Of a stretch of 64,000 bases of DNA, positions 16,057 to 25,980 are shown piece by piece (within the stretch, counting starts at the first letter, position 1; each line of letters begins with the position of its first letter). A program made the position numbers and the translations under genes. The notes below the pieces were generated by a model. It was given only the letters and a program-made list of their open reading frames with translations. It was not told where the DNA came from and did not search any database. The stretch is from Prevotella sp. S7-1-8. Its GTDB lineage: Bacteria > Bacteroidota > Bacteroidia > Bacteroidales > Bacteroidaceae. The stretch is from the NCBI RefSeq assembly GCF_000758925.1, contig NZ_JRNC01000009.1, forward strand, positions 80,718-144,717. The letters run 5' to 3'.

Positions 16057-18063
16057 ATGTATAGCAAAGAGGAATTATTATCCAAAGGTATCTCTGCATT
16101 GGGAGATATTGCCGGCAACCTTGGCATTAACTCAAACGATTACAACGATACCGACCAACTAATATACGCCATACTTGACAAGCAGGCAGAAAACGAGAGC
16201 AAAAACCAAGCATTGCTGTCTGCCAAGCACAAGCGCATACGTATAGGGCGCAGCGAGCCAGACCGCGTGTACTCGGTGAAAGGAAAGAACGGCGAAAACT
16301 TCGACACGAAAAACGGCAAAAACGGAAATGCGCAGTTGCCACTATTCAAAAACAACCCTGTTGCAACCACTTCAACAACAGTGGAAAACAATCCGGAAAA
16401 GAAAATTTCAGAATTGGAAGCGCAATTGGCGTCCATGCCAAAACACCGTGGCCCCAAAACGAAACAAGAACGCAAACTCATCGAAGAAATTGAAGCCCTC
16501 AAGACAACCGACGGCGAGAACAACACCCAAGGCTCCATCCAGAAAGAAACACAAAATCCAAAGACCGTGACAGAAGACAACGTCGACGCCACCGCGAACG
16601 ACGCGGAGGCTGTCATCCCAGAAGCCTCGTTCGCAAAAAAAAGCGAGAATGAGGACAACAAAGCCAACGACGAACTGATCGCCAAGTTACAAGCAAAAAT
16701 CAATTCGAGCAAGGACGACGACAACGACAACGAGGAATCCGAAAACCCCGACGGCATATGGGCCGGAGACCCCGGCGACGGGTCAGACTTCTTGATAATG
16801 ACCGACCTGCCCATTGAAGACCAAGGAGAGGTGCCCAATTATGACATGTTCGACAACCCCATCAACTCTTTAGCGCAGCCAGCGGCCCCAAGCTATCAGC
16901 CAAGCGGCAACACATCGAATGGCAACCAGCAAGCATACGACTTCACGGATCTCATCAAAGGCATCGGGGTCTTGGAGATCATGCCAGACGGCTATGGCTT
17001 CTTACGCTCCAGCGACTATAACTATTTATCGTCGCCCGACGATGTATACGTGGCCGCCCAGCAAATCAAGCACTTCAATTTGAAGACCGGCGACGTGGTG
17101 GAATGTCATGTAAGGCCACCGCGCGAGGGCGAGAAATATTTTCCACTGACGGGTATTGACAAAATCAACGGGCGCACGCCGGCCGAAATTCGCGACCGCA
17201 TACCGTTTGAGCACCTCACCCCACTCTTCCCCGAAGAGAAGTTCACACTCTGCGGAGACCCCAAGACCACCAATCTATCCACACGCGTTGTCGACCTCTT
17301 CTCACCCATAGGCAAAGGTCAACGCGCCTTGATCGTGGCCCAACCCAAGACCGGCAAGACCATATTGATGAAAAATATCGCCAACGCCATAGCCGCCAAC
17401 CACCCGGAGGCCTACCTCATGATGCTGCTTATCGATGAGCGACCGGAAGAGGTCACGGACATGGCGCGCACCGTCAACGCGGAAGTCATAGCCTCCACGT
17501 TCGACGAAGCGGCCGAGCGTCACGTCAAAATAGCCGGCATCGTATTGGAGAAAGCCAAGCGCATGGTAGAGTGCGGGCACGACGTGGTGATATTCCTCGA
17601 CTCCATAACACGGCTCGCGCGCGCCTACAACACGGTGTCGCCAGCCAGCGGCAAGGTGCTCACCGGTGGCGTCGACGCCAACGCCTTGCAGAAGCCCAAG
17701 CGCTTTTTCGGCGCCGCCCGAAACATTGAGGGAGGAGGTTCGCTCACCATTGTCGCCACCGCTCTCATAGACACCGGCAGCAAAATGGACGAGGTGATAT
17801 TCGAGGAGTTCAAGGGTACGGGCAACATGGAATTGCAATTGGATCGCTCTTTGAGCAACAAACGCATATTCCCATCTGTCAACCTCATAGCCTCGAGCAC
17901 TCGTCGGGACGACCTTTTGCACGACAAGACCACCCTCGACCGCATGTGGATCTTGCGCAAGTACATCGCCGACATGAACCCATTGGAAGCCATGAACGCC
18001 ATCCATGATCGCATGGAGAAGACACGGGACAACTCGGAGTTCCTCCTCTCCATGAATGGGTAG
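16057..18063 (+). CDS. rho: Transcription termination factor Rho
   Basis: 668 residues, about 250 longer than E. coli Rho (419). Residues 1-45 are the Rho N-terminal helical domain; about 75-290 are a low-complexity, charged insert rich in Asn, Asp, Glu and Lys; about 300-380 are the cold-shock-like RNA-binding domain ([15 protein letters not shown]); the ATPase follows, with P-loop QPKTGKT at 429-435, Walker [13 protein letters not shown] at 509-520 and the Q/R-loop region [20 protein letters not shown]. All catalytic parts are intact. Long disordered inserts are normal for Rho of Bacteroidetes, where they have been linked to condensate formation. Followed by a glucosaminidase gene after 62 bases. 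Confidence 0.98.
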   Translation: MYSKEELLSKGISALGDIAGNLGINSNDYNDTDQLIYAILDKQAENESKNQALLSAKHKRIRIGRSEPDRVYSVKGKNGENFDTKNGKNGNAQLPLFKNNPVATTSTTVENNPEKKISELEAQLASMPKHRGPKTKQERKLIEEIEALKTTDGENNTQGSIQKETQNPKTVTEDNVDATANDAEAVIPEASFAKKSENEDNKANDELIAKLQAKINSSKDDDNDNEESENPDGIWAGDPGDGSDFLIMTDLPIEDQGEVPNYDMFDNPINSLAQPAAPSYQPSGNTSNGNQQAYDFTDLIKGIGVLEIMPDGYGFLRSSDYNYLSSPDDVYVAAQQIKHFNLKTGDVVECHVRPPREGEKYFPLTGIDKINGRTPAEIRDRIPFEHLTPLFPEEKFTLCGDPKTTNLSTRVVDLFSPIGKGQRALIVAQPKTGKTILMKNIANAIAANHPEAYLMMLLIDERPEEVTDMARTVNAEVIASTFDEAAERHVKIAGIVLEKAKRMVECGHDVVIFLDSITRLARAYNTVSPASGKVLTGGVDANALQKPKRFFGAARNIEGGGSLTIVATALIDTGSKMDEVIFEEFKGTGNMELQLDRSLSNKRIFPSVNLIASSTRRDDLLHDKTTLDRMWILRKYIADMNPLEAMNAIHDRMEKTRDNSEFLLSMNG

Positions 18064-18125
18064 CCACCACCCACGCCGCATAGCCAACAGCCCGACGGCC
18101 CTACACCCCTCAAATCCATATTCCC

Positions 18126-19052
18126 ATGTATAGATTGAAACATTTTTTGTGTTGCCTATTCTGCGTCTGCGCCACCCTCTATGGGCAAGCGCAGACAAAG
18201 TGGAACAACCAATACCAAATATATTTCGACCAATACAAAGACATGGCTATCGAGCAAATGTTGCGCCACCACATACCCGCCAGCATCACATTGGCACAAG
18301 GCGTGTTTGAGAGCGCGGCGGGCACGAGCCTCCTGGCCACACGGGGCAACAACCATTTCGGCATTAAATGTCATGGGTGGACAGGGCGGAGCATGACCTG
18401 CGACGACGACGAAATTGGAGAATGTTTCCGCGTTTACGACAATCCCAAGCAGAGCTACGAAGACCACAGCGCCTTTCTCACGCGGAGCAAGAGATACGCT
18501 CGCCTCTTCTCGCTCGACCTCACGGACTACAAAGGATGGGCGCATGGGCTGAAAGCGTGCGGCTACGCCACCAACCCACGTTACGCATACAAGCTCATCG
18601 AGATTATTGAGCTGTACAAATTGTACCTTTACGACAACGCCACCACTTACGATCACTTCATGGCTGAGCGCTCGGGAGTGGCCCAACCCGTGGACCAGAG
18701 CCATCGCTTGCACCCCATACGCATCTTCAACAAGAATTATTACATGATGGCCCGCGAGGGCGACACTTTCAAAGCCATTGGCAAAGAGATCGAGCTGTCG
18801 GGCCGCAAAATCGCCAAATACAATGAGCGCGACTACCACGACGTGCTTCAAGCCGGCGAGATTGTGTACCTCAAAAAGAAACGCAAACATGCGCCCAAAG
18901 CATTCAAAAACAAGCCACATATCGTGCAACCGGGCGAAAGCATGTATTCCATAGCCCAACATTACGGCATAAGGCTGAAGAGTCTTTATAAAATGAACAA
19001 ACTGCCGCCTGATTATCAAATTGAAGTGGGACGACAGTTGCGCGTGTACTAA
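18126..19052 (+). CDS. Secreted glucosaminidase with two LysM-like repeats
   Basis: 308 residues. Signal peptide to about residue 22 (ending YGQAQ). The glucosaminidase (GH73-type, FlgJ-like) domain spans about 35-175: AQGVFESAAGTSLLATRGNN, with Glu62 as the likely acid catalyst, NHFGIKCHGW and LKACGYATNPRYAYKLIEII. A first LysM-like segment is at about 200-255 (MMAREGDTFKAIGKEIELSG) and a clear LysM ends the protein (HIVQPGESMYSIAQHYGIRL). It should cut the glycan strands of peptidoglycan in the periplasm. It is followed 24 bases later by the M64 peptidase gene. Confidence 0.92.
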   Translation: MYRLKHFLCCLFCVCATLYGQAQTKWNNQYQIYFDQYKDMAIEQMLRHHIPASITLAQGVFESAAGTSLLATRGNNHFGIKCHGWTGRSMTCDDDEIGECFRVYDNPKQSYEDHSAFLTRSKRYARLFSLDLTDYKGWAHGLKACGYATNPRYAYKLIEIIELYKLYLYDNATTYDHFMAERSGVAQPVDQSHRLHPIRIFNKNYYMMAREGDTFKAIGKEIELSGRKIAKYNERDYHDVLQAGEIVYLKKKRKHAPKAFKNKPHIVQPGESMYSIAQHYGIRLKSLYKMNKLPPDYQIEVGRQLRVY

Positions 19053-19076
19053 ATAACGAGCAAGAATGACACCACT

Positions 19077-20318
19077 ATGAAAAAAACATTTTTGTCGCTC
19101 CTCGCGGCGCTTGTCACAAGCGCCACCGCCCAAGCGCAGGCTTTCGACGATTATTTCGAAGACCGCACGCTTCGCGTTGATTATATCTTCTCAGGCAGCC
19201 ACGCCGACCAGCAGATCGCCGTGGACGAGCTGTTGGTTTCGCCCCATTGGTACGGCAAGCGACACCGGTTGGCCGACACGCCCGTAGAGGGCAACGGACA
19301 AATCATCGTGCGCGACCATCGCTCACAGCGCGTAATCTACCGCAACGCTTTTTCCACGCTGTTCCAAGAGTGGCAGCAAGAGCCCGAGGCCCTGCGCACG
19401 CGCAGAGCGTTCGAGAATGTCTTTTTGGTGCCCATGCCCAAAGACACCGTGGACATCACCGTGCAACTGCGAGACAACCGCCGCCAAGTGTGCGCCTCGC
19501 AAACACACCAAGTGGCGCCCACCGACATCCTCATTCGTCCCATCGGCGAGCGCGACATCACACCGTTCGAGACGCTGCAAACAGCCGACGACACCACTCA
19601 CTGCATCCATTTAGCGTTCTTGGCAGAGGGGTACAGGGCCGAGGAGATGCCCATCTTCATACAAGACGCCAAAAAGGCAATGGAAGCCATCTTCGCGCAC
19701 GAGCCTTTCAAGACCGCTCGCGGAGCTTTCAACGTCGTGGCCGTCAAGGCCGTCTCCACCCAAAGCGGCGCCAGCGAGCCGGGCAAGAAACTGTGGAAGA
19801 ACACCGCCCTCGGCTCACATTGGTACACCAACTACAGCGAGCGCTACCTCACCACGTCGCGTTTGAAAACCATGCACCACCTGCTGGCCGGCATCCCCTA
19901 TGAGCATATTCTCGTCTTGGTCAACTCGGCGCGGTATGGCGGTGGTGGCATACTCAACTCATACGTGCTCTCCACCACGCACAACAGATGGTCGGAGCCA
20001 GTCGTGGTGCACGAGTTCGGGCACAGCTTCGCCGGCCTTGCTGACGAATACGCTTATGAAGGCGACGAGATAGACATGTATCCCTTGGACGTGGAGCCGT
20101 GGGAACAAAACATCACCACCAAGGCAAACTTCAGCGGCAAATGGCAAGACCTCATCGGCCACGACCCCAAGGCGGGCTTCTTCGAGGGCGCGGGCTACAA
20201 GCTAAAAGGCGTTTACCGCGCCTATGACGATTGCCGAATGCGCACCAACGAGACCCCTGAGTTTTGTCCAGCCTGCCAAAAGGCCATCCGCACGCTCATC
20301 GATTTTTACGTGAAATAA
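19077..20318 (+). CDS. M64-family (IgA-type) metallopeptidase
   Basis: 413 residues. Signal peptide 1-21 (ends TAQAQA). The zinc motif is HEFGHSFAGLADEY: His312, Glu313, His316 and Asp323, the HExxHxxxxxD pattern of peptidase family M64, whose founder cleaves IgA. Flanking pieces HLAFLAEGYRAEEMPIFIQD and YGGGGILNSYVLSTTHNRW agree with this family in Bacteroidetes. The N-terminal 170 residues are a beta-rich M64 N-domain. Secreted or cell-surface; the substrate is unknown. The TPR gene starts 6 bases after its stop. Confidence 0.92.
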   Translation: MKKTFLSLLAALVTSATAQAQAFDDYFEDRTLRVDYIFSGSHADQQIAVDELLVSPHWYGKRHRLADTPVEGNGQIIVRDHRSQRVIYRNAFSTLFQEWQQEPEALRTRRAFENVFLVPMPKDTVDITVQLRDNRRQVCASQTHQVAPTDILIRPIGERDITPFETLQTADDTTHCIHLAFLAEGYRAEEMPIFIQDAKKAMEAIFAHEPFKTARGAFNVVAVKAVSTQSGASEPGKKLWKNTALGSHWYTNYSERYLTTSRLKTMHHLLAGIPYEHILVLVNSARYGGGGILNSYVLSTTHNRWSEPVVVHEFGHSFAGLADEYAYEGDEIDMYPLDVEPWEQNITTKANFSGKWQDLIGHDPKAGFFEGAGYKLKGVYRAYDDCRMRTNETPEFCPACQKAIRTLIDFYVK

Positions 20319-20324
20319 TCGCCC

Positions 20325-20933
20325 ATGCGCCGTCACGCCCCAATCTTTCGCCTTACACTTTGGCTTGTAGCGGTGGCGACAATGGCGCTGGCGCCGCGCG
20401 CGAAAGCCAGCGCGCAAGTGTCAGACAGCGACCGTCTGGGCATGGCCTTGGATTATTTTCAGAGTGGCAAATATCACGAGGCGCGCCTGCTGCTGCAAAA
20501 ACTCAACGCTCGTTACCGCTTGAACCCACGCTTCAAGGCATATCTCGGCGTGTGTTGCTATTACGAGTGGGATTACAAACAAGCCACTACCCTTTTAGAC
20601 TCCGTAATCCCACAATTGTCGGCATTCGCCCCACAAGAGCGCTCCGTCTATTATTTCACCAACGCCGAGAGCCATTTTTTCTTGGGGCAATACGACCAAG
20701 CCCTGCCTCTCTACCAAGCAACGCTCAGTCTTTGCAAGCCAAACGAGACGCCCGACGTCTTTTATCGCATTGGCTTCATCCATACGTATCGACATGAATG
20801 GATAGCCGCCCTTGACAACTTGCAAAGTGCCCTGGTTTATTATCGGCGGCACCGACCTGAAGAGCAAGCCCGCATAACGCAAATAAGAAACATGATAAAG
20901 GGATGCTGCGATAAAATAAAACAAAGTCAGTGA
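20325..20933 (+). CDS. Secreted tetratricopeptide-repeat protein
   Basis: 202 residues. Signal peptide of about 30 residues (ending KASAQ) and four helical hairpins of TPR type, e.g. LGMALDYFQSGKYHEARLLL, YYFTNAESHFFLGQYDQALP and VFYRIGFIHTYRHEWIAALD. No catalytic residues; likely a periplasmic scaffold. The 6-base spacing to the M64 gene points to co-translation, and the three genes 18126-20933 form one unit. The 330 bases that follow (20934-21263) hold a promoter and a long leader, no gene that I can support. Confidence 0.85.
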   Translation: MRRHAPIFRLTLWLVAVATMALAPRAKASAQVSDSDRLGMALDYFQSGKYHEARLLLQKLNARYRLNPRFKAYLGVCCYYEWDYKQATTLLDSVIPQLSAFAPQERSVYYFTNAESHFFLGQYDQALPLYQATLSLCKPNETPDVFYRIGFIHTYRHEWIAALDNLQSALVYYRRHRPEEQARITQIRNMIKGCCDKIKQSQ

Positions 20934-21046
20934 CCTGCGAAGGTCGTTTTTCACCATCTTCCACGTCATTGGCCTGAGAAGAAAGGCAAGATGATTGACA
21001 CGTTATTTTTGTCACTTCAGAACGCAACAAATCGCCTTATTTTTAG

Positions 21047-21054
21047 TAACTTTG
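21047..21054 (+). promoter_or_regulatory. -7 box TAACTTTG for the M6 protease
   Basis: TAnnTTTG match followed by GCA, 209 bases before the start codon, which implies an unusually long leader. The leader has a 7-bp hairpin ttgcccg/cgggcaa with loop GGTA at 21071-21088. I do not recognise a known riboswitch. Confidence 0.6.
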
Positions 21055-21263
21055 CAACATGGCATTCCATTTGCCCGGGTACGGGCAACACCTTGTGGGC
21101 CGACAAACCGTTTCACGCGGTGCAAGGCCTATGCCTCAAATGTAGCGCGCGCGCCATTGGGCTTGGCCGCCAGACACGACGAAAGGGACAATGTTTCCTC
21201 AACCATCGATGGCATAAAGAGTAAGACATGGCGTGACCGTCAGCATGCATAACCCCAAACATC

Positions 21264-22997
21264 ATGAAAAAAACACTGCTTATACTCCTTGTCGTAATCT
21301 TTCACACGCTATGCGCGCGCGCACACAAGGTATGGCCCTACCCCATGACCTTCGCGCAAAGCGACGGAACCACCATCACCGTGCGACTCCACGGCGACGA
21401 CACTTTCTCGTGGTACACCGACATGAATGGCAACATCCTCGAACGCCACGGCAACGACTTCAAAAAACTGAGCGTAGACCCCACCACTTACTTGGCCCGC
21501 GCGAGCCAAGCCACCCGCGCGCGAGCCATGCTCCGCGAGCCAATAGCGACATCCAAGACCACATTCCCACACATGGGCTCGCCGAGAGTGTTGGTCATAT
21601 TGGCCGAATACCAAGACAAGAAGTTCGCCTTGAAAAACCCACGAGCGTCGTTCGAGCAATATTTCAACGCCACGGATGGCCATCCGCGAAACTTGGGCAA
21701 TGGCGAAAACAACAACTATGGCAGCGTGAGGCAGTATTTCATGGCACAGAGCGATGGCAGGTTCCGCCCACAATTTGACATTCAAGGGCCCATCACCCTG
21801 CCTGAGAAGATGGCCTATTACGGTGGGACGGCCCCTAATGGGCGAGACGAGCGGTACATCCAGCTACTCAAAGATGCCTGCGCGGCCGTGGACCAATCGG
21901 TGGATTTCGCGCCATACGACCAAGACAACGATGGCAACATAGATCTTGTATACGTGGTCTACGCTGGCCAAGGTCAAAGTTCCGGCGGCGCGGTGGAGAC
22001 CATGTGGCCCAAACGTTTTTTTGGGTTTAGCGACGTGAAGTTTGACGGCAAAGGGGTAAACCAAGGTGGCATCAGCAATGAGCTTTTTGGCCAAAGCACC
22101 GATCAAATCAACGGCATCGGCCTCTTCTGCCATGAGTTCTCGCACTGCTTGGGCTTGCCCGACTTCTATCCCACCACACTGGACGACACATACGACAACC
22201 AAGGCATGGAAGACTGGGACTTGATGGACGGAGGCGAGTATGTGGGCGGAGGTTTTTGTCCGACAGCCTACACGGCGTGGGAGCGCGAGGCCATGGGCTG
22301 GGACCATATACCCACGCTCACCGAAGCGGCGCACGTCAGGTTGGATGGCAGCGTGTCGGGGGGCACCAACGCCGTCAAAGTGGTCAATCCCAACGACGCC
22401 AACGAGTACTTCGTGTTGCAGCTTTTCGAGGACAAGGGGTGGAACCAACGCATGGCATGGTACAAAGGAAAAGACAAGGTGGTGTACGACCCATCCACCA
22501 AGGGGTTACTAATCTACCACGTCAATTACGACGCCACCCTCTTTAGCCTGATGGCCAACGACGTGAACAACGAGGTAGGGAAACCGCGCATGACTGTCGT
22601 GCCGGCCGACGGTCGTCTCGTGTCGTCTTACCGCATTGGCAAAAAGACCTCGGGCAAAACCATCTCTCGTCTCGACTACGCCAAGCAAGTGAACGGCGAC
22701 ATCTTTCGGGTGGATGACGAGCGCGCCGACTCCACGTTCAGCCAGAGCATGGATTTGCCCAACGCCAAATGGCGCGTGTCCGCCCCGGACATGCCCGTCT
22801 TCAACATCACGTACAAGGACGACTGCGTGTACATAGACTATCTGAAGCATCTCACGCCAGCCGGCATGGCCGAGCGCCATGTAGACCCGTCATTAGCCAA
22901 GATGATATACACCGTTGACGGCCGCCGCATGGGCACGTCGATAGAGGCGCTGCCAAAGGGCGTCTACATACGTGGTGGAAAAAAGTTTGTGAAATAG
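21264..22997 (+). CDS. M6-family secreted metalloprotease with T9SS-type tail
   Basis: 577 residues. Signal peptide to about residue 21. The M6 (immune-inhibitor-A-like) catalytic domain spans about 100-400 with the zinc motif HEFSHCLGLPDFY (His290, Glu291, His294, Gly-x-x-Asp) and GMEDWDLMDGGEY, the Met-turn region. The last residues, EALPKGVYIRGGKKFVK, match the end of type IX secretion C-terminal domains (G[IV]YI..GKK.[IV]K), as do those of two other proteins in the window. It is therefore predicted to cross the outer membrane by T9SS and to act outside the cell. Typical Prevotella secreted protease. Confidence 0.92.
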   Translation: MKKTLLILLVVIFHTLCARAHKVWPYPMTFAQSDGTTITVRLHGDDTFSWYTDMNGNILERHGNDFKKLSVDPTTYLARASQATRARAMLREPIATSKTTFPHMGSPRVLVILAEYQDKKFALKNPRASFEQYFNATDGHPRNLGNGENNNYGSVRQYFMAQSDGRFRPQFDIQGPITLPEKMAYYGGTAPNGRDERYIQLLKDACAAVDQSVDFAPYDQDNDGNIDLVYVVYAGQGQSSGGAVETMWPKRFFGFSDVKFDGKGVNQGGISNELFGQSTDQINGIGLFCHEFSHCLGLPDFYPTTLDDTYDNQGMEDWDLMDGGEYVGGGFCPTAYTAWEREAMGWDHIPTLTEAAHVRLDGSVSGGTNAVKVVNPNDANEYFVLQLFEDKGWNQRMAWYKGKDKVVYDPSTKGLLIYHVNYDATLFSLMANDVNNEVGKPRMTVVPADGRLVSSYRIGKKTSGKTISRLDYAKQVNGDIFRVDDERADSTFSQSMDLPNAKWRVSAPDMPVFNITYKDDCVYIDYLKHLTPAGMAERHVDPSLAKMIYTVDGRRMGTSIEALPKGVYIRGGKKFVK

Positions 22998-23142
22998 CCA
23001 TACGGGCACTTTCCAAAAACCGTCCACGGCGGAAAGCAACCACCCAACATTATGACAAAGCGTGGCTCATTTTGGGATGTCCTCAGGTTGCCCACACCAC
23101 AAAATTTAAGATAGCTCCCGCTTGCGTTCAAGCACCAATGGC

Positions 23143-23169
23143 ATTGCGATTAGATAGCGATGGCGTGCC
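23143..23169 (+). repeat. Dispersed intergenic repeat A, copy 1
   Basis: Starts ATTGCGATTAGATAGCGATG. It agrees with 60189-60215 in about 20 of the first 23 positions allowing one gap. Both lie in non-coding DNA beside genes. Confidence 0.5.
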
Positions 23170-23212
23170 GATTAGTGCCTTATCATGTCGCGTTTAGGGC
23201 CTAAACGGAACG

Positions 23213-23230
23213 CCATTGGTATACATTGGC
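23213..23230 (+). repeat. Dispersed intergenic repeat B, copy 1
   Basis: CCATTGGTATACATTGGC. It matches the reverse complement of 57229-57246 in 16 of 18 positions, including the near-palindromic CCATTGG/ATTGGC words. Confidence 0.5.
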
Positions 23231-23620
23231 AAACGGCAGGCATAAGAGTGCCTCTTCCTGAAATCATTTCTCTGTTTTTCTTATTGTTTTCCGCTGTCTG
23301 GGACAAAACGCGGACAGCGCGCGGCATCATTGGTCCAAACAGAGGCGACCGCTGATAGCCACACGCGATTAACATGCTGTACATCCATGTCTTTTACACG
23401 TTTTTCGCGCTTGCCTGTACAGATTGGTTGGGGCAGGACGCGCGCCGTCGTCCATGTGGGGGGGAGCATGAGCCCTTCGTCCGGGGGCAAACGGCGGAAC
23501 GGTTCATGCCCACACGTGATTTCCCTACCCTGCTCTTTCTTCAGCATAAGATGGCGCTTGCCTCGCCAAGACGGTGCCCGAGCCATCGGTCGTGGCAAAA
23601 GCGGCGTAGGCGCGGCCGCC

Positions 23621-24847
23621 CTACAGGGCGTTAATCCACCGTGCGATGTCGGCCAGCACACAGGGCGCCATGGTCTGATCTATATTGACGGCGTTGGATG
23701 GCAATCCTGACGGGTTGAACTGGAACGAGTGGCTCAACCCGGGGTACACCTTGATAGTGGCATGTTGGTTGCGCGACAGGCCAGCCTTAAGAGCCGGGGT
23801 GTTGATGGCTGGCGGCACGTTGAGGTCCGCCTCGCCACCGAGGGCGAGCACCGGGCAGCGTGTGGCACGCACGTAGGGACGCATGTCGGTGTCTATGAAT
23901 TGGCGCATCCACGGCGTGTCGGCCTGTCTCAGCAGCATGGACCGCGCCTCGCGCGTGTTGGCCACCACGTTGGCGGTCGCGCCCTGCGCCTTGCCGAGGC
24001 CGTTGAGCTGCATCACCATCATGGTGTCTATCCTGCACGCCGGTCCGGCAAGGCTCACTATAAAATCGGGCAAGTGTTCGCTCGCCAGCATGAATGCCAC
24101 CATGCCACCCTCACTGTGACCTACCACGCCAACCTTGGAAAACATGCGCGTGGCTTTGAGCCAAGCCAGTCCGCAGCGCGCGTCGGCGACGAAATCATGG
24201 GTTGTGGCGGTGGCAAAATTGCCCGTTGAGGCTGCCACGCCCCGATCGTCATAGCGCAGCGTGGCTATGCCGTGGCGCGCGAGAAAGTCGGCCATGACAA
24301 AGAAGGGCTTGTGATGGAACAGCTCCTCGTCTCGGTTTTGCGGCCCACTGCCCGTCACCATAAGCGCCACGGGCACACGCCTACCCTGCTTGTAGCCCAC
24401 GGGCAGCGTGAGGGTGCCGGCCAACAGCACACAGTCATTGTCGTTGCGGAAGGTCACTTGGCGTGTCTCGTAGGGATAGGGTGGCTGTGGTTGTTGTGGC
24501 CTGTTGTAAGTCACGGTGCCCAGTCGCAGGGTGAGCGGCGTGGCGAACAGTCCTTGCTGGAAACGTCCCACGAGCGCGCCGGGTGTGGGCACGGCGGTGA
24601 TGCGTAATGCCAAGCGGTCGAAAGCCACGTCGATGGAGTCTGCCCGGAGCGTGTTCACCTTGAGCGGCAACCGCTCCACGCCCTGCTCGGGCACGTCCAT
24701 GGTGACAGAGTTTTGCGCCATGCTCACACGCAGCACAATGGTGAGCCGCTGCGTGCCAGCCTCAAGCGTGCCTTTCCAAGTGCCGTCGATGTCTTGGGCG
24801 GCGATGGGTTGGCACAGCATAAAGAATAAAAATAGGATAAGTTTCAT
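23621..24847 (-). CDS. Secreted alpha/beta hydrolase
   Basis: 408 residues from the ATG at 24847, which gives a signal peptide ending IAAQ (residue 18); an in-frame ATG 13 codons earlier lacks a signal-like start. A small beta domain (about 19-125) precedes the hydrolase: MVTGSGPQNRDEELF (oxyanion region), IATLRYDDRGVAASTGNF and the nucleophile elbow GHSEGG at 243-248 with Ser245. Aspartate and His of the triad are likely in LALGGEADLNVPP and YPGLSHSFQ. The type is that of Bacteroidetes esterases/dienelactone-hydrolase-like enzymes; substrate not predictable. Confidence 0.85.
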   Translation of the reverse strand: MKLILFLFFMLCQPIAAQDIDGTWKGTLEAGTQRLTIVLRVSMAQNSVTMDVPEQGVERLPLKVNTLRADSIDVAFDRLALRITAVPTPGALVGRFQQGLFATPLTLRLGTVTYNRPQQPQPPYPYETRQVTFRNDNDCVLLAGTLTLPVGYKQGRRVPVALMVTGSGPQNRDEELFHHKPFFVMADFLARHGIATLRYDDRGVAASTGNFATATTHDFVADARCGLAWLKATRMFSKVGVVGHSEGGMVAFMLASEHLPDFIVSLAGPACRIDTMMVMQLNGLGKAQGATANVVANTREARSMLLRQADTPWMRQFIDTDMRPYVRATRCPVLALGGEADLNVPPAINTPALKAGLSRNQHATIKVYPGLSHSFQFNPSGLPSNAVNIDQTMAPCVLADIARWINAL

Positions 24848-24998
24848 AAATACTACTGTTTTCAATGCACTGTTCACAATGTTCAACGCACAATGTTTTT
24901 AATGCGCGATTGATGTGGCAGGATATTTTCAATCATGTTTAATTAGGTTTAACACGTTGAGAGAGCAACGGTTGTTGTCGATCGGAATGGAACGGAGG

Positions 24999-25742
24999 TC
25001 ATTCAAAATAAAATGTGAGAACGACCATCTTGCACTGCGCCTTGTTCACGGCCTTGGCGTATGGCAGCATGTTTTTGTCCTTGACGCGACCGGGGAAGTT
25101 GGGGTCCAAAGCGTTGGTCAGGCCGTACATGAATTTGATTTCAGGCCTGAGCTTGAAAAAAGGCAAATAAAAATCGCACCCCACGCCCGCCTCAAGAAAC
25201 AGGTCGTAACGTCTCAAGGCGATGTAATCGTTCTTGCTGTTGGTGAGATTGATGACGGGGTTAAGCCCGGCCATGATGTAAGGCCGGTGGTTGTCGCGGC
25301 GGCTTGCGCCAAAGATAATATCGGTGGCACACCCCGCGTACACGGTCTTGAGGTTTTGCCTGCGCTCGGCGAAGGTGTCGACGGCCCGTGGACGCATGTC
25401 CCGAAACACGATGTGGCGATTGCCAAAATAGAGGGCGGGCGCGATGCGCAACTGGAAATCGTCGGTAAGCCTGAACTCGCCAAGCACGCCCACATGAAAG
25501 CCAAGATCCCAGCGATCTTGGTCTGCGGTGATGACGCGCTCGCTTTGAGTGCCATCATCATTAATGGTGATTTGCGGACCGACATTGGTCAACTCTACAT
25601 CTTGGGCATGCGGGCCCACCAAAATGCCAAAATGGAATGGCCTAAGATCGGTGTACGGGCGGTTTTGGACCGTTCCGCGCTGCGCCGAAGCCACGTGTAC
25701 AGTGGCCAAGGCGACGAGAGAGATGACAAGCGCTCTTTTCAT
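24999..25742 (-). CDS. porT: Type IX secretion protein PorT (outer-membrane beta-barrel)
   Basis: 247 residues. Signal peptide 1-20 (ends ASAQ), then alternating amphipathic strands of an outer-membrane barrel. FHFGILVGPHAQDVELTNV near the start, GFHVGVLGEFRLTDDFQLRI, YIMAGLNPVINLTNSKNDYI and LEAGVGCDFYLPFFKLRPEI are arranged as in PorT of Porphyromonas, where it is needed for assembly of the secretion machine. It ends in a Phe-rich strand (VLTFYFE), as usual for barrels. No other T9SS core gene lies in the window, which is normal because these genes are scattered. A general porin of the same size is the alternative. Confidence 0.78.
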   Translation of the reverse strand: MKRALVISLVALATVHVASAQRGTVQNRPYTDLRPFHFGILVGPHAQDVELTNVGPQITINDDGTQSERVITADQDRWDLGFHVGVLGEFRLTDDFQLRIAPALYFGNRHIVFRDMRPRAVDTFAERRQNLKTVYAGCATDIIFGASRRDNHRPYIMAGLNPVINLTNSKNDYIALRRYDLFLEAGVGCDFYLPFFKLRPEIKFMYGLTNALDPNFPGRVKDKNMLPYAKAVNKAQCKMVVLTFYFE

Positions 25743-25889
25743 GTTGATATAACGTGGCGGTGGGTTAAATATTGCTTTGGGACGAAACCCATGTTGACAA
25801 ATACGCGTAAAACGACTTTCATGTCAAGGGAAAAAATAAATATTTCAAAAAAAAACATCATCATTTGTAGGTATTCCGAATATTTTATT

Positions 25890-25897
25890 TATCTTTG
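25890..25897 (+). promoter_or_regulatory. -7 box TATCTTTG for the ferredoxin gene
   Basis: TAnnTTTG followed by GCA, 83 bases before the ferredoxin start. A TTTG at 25864-25867 lies about where the -33 element is expected. Confidence 0.65.
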
Positions 25898-25980
25898 CAC
25901 CATATTTCAAAGGGCGAGCGATATCGCCCACGCGCTTACATATTGTACAAAAACATTTTGAACCAACAAAACGAATTATT

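Larger units (their letters stand above)
22998..23620. other. 623-base intergenic region with dispersed repeats
   Basis: Between convergent genes. No credible coding frame on either strand. It holds an imperfect palindrome around 23132-23178, repeat copies at 23143-23169 and 23213-23230, and a 7-bp hairpin cgctgtc/gacagcg near 23294-23320. Confidence 0.55.

Noticed and set aside
17302..19133. Two long minus-strand frames opposite rho and the glucosaminidase gene
   Set aside because: No start signal or motif; the plus-strand products are certain.
23281..23661. 126-codon minus-strand frame in the gap after the alpha/beta hydrolase
   Set aside because: Overlaps the hydrolase end, shows Pro/Arg-rich random composition, and contains no motif.
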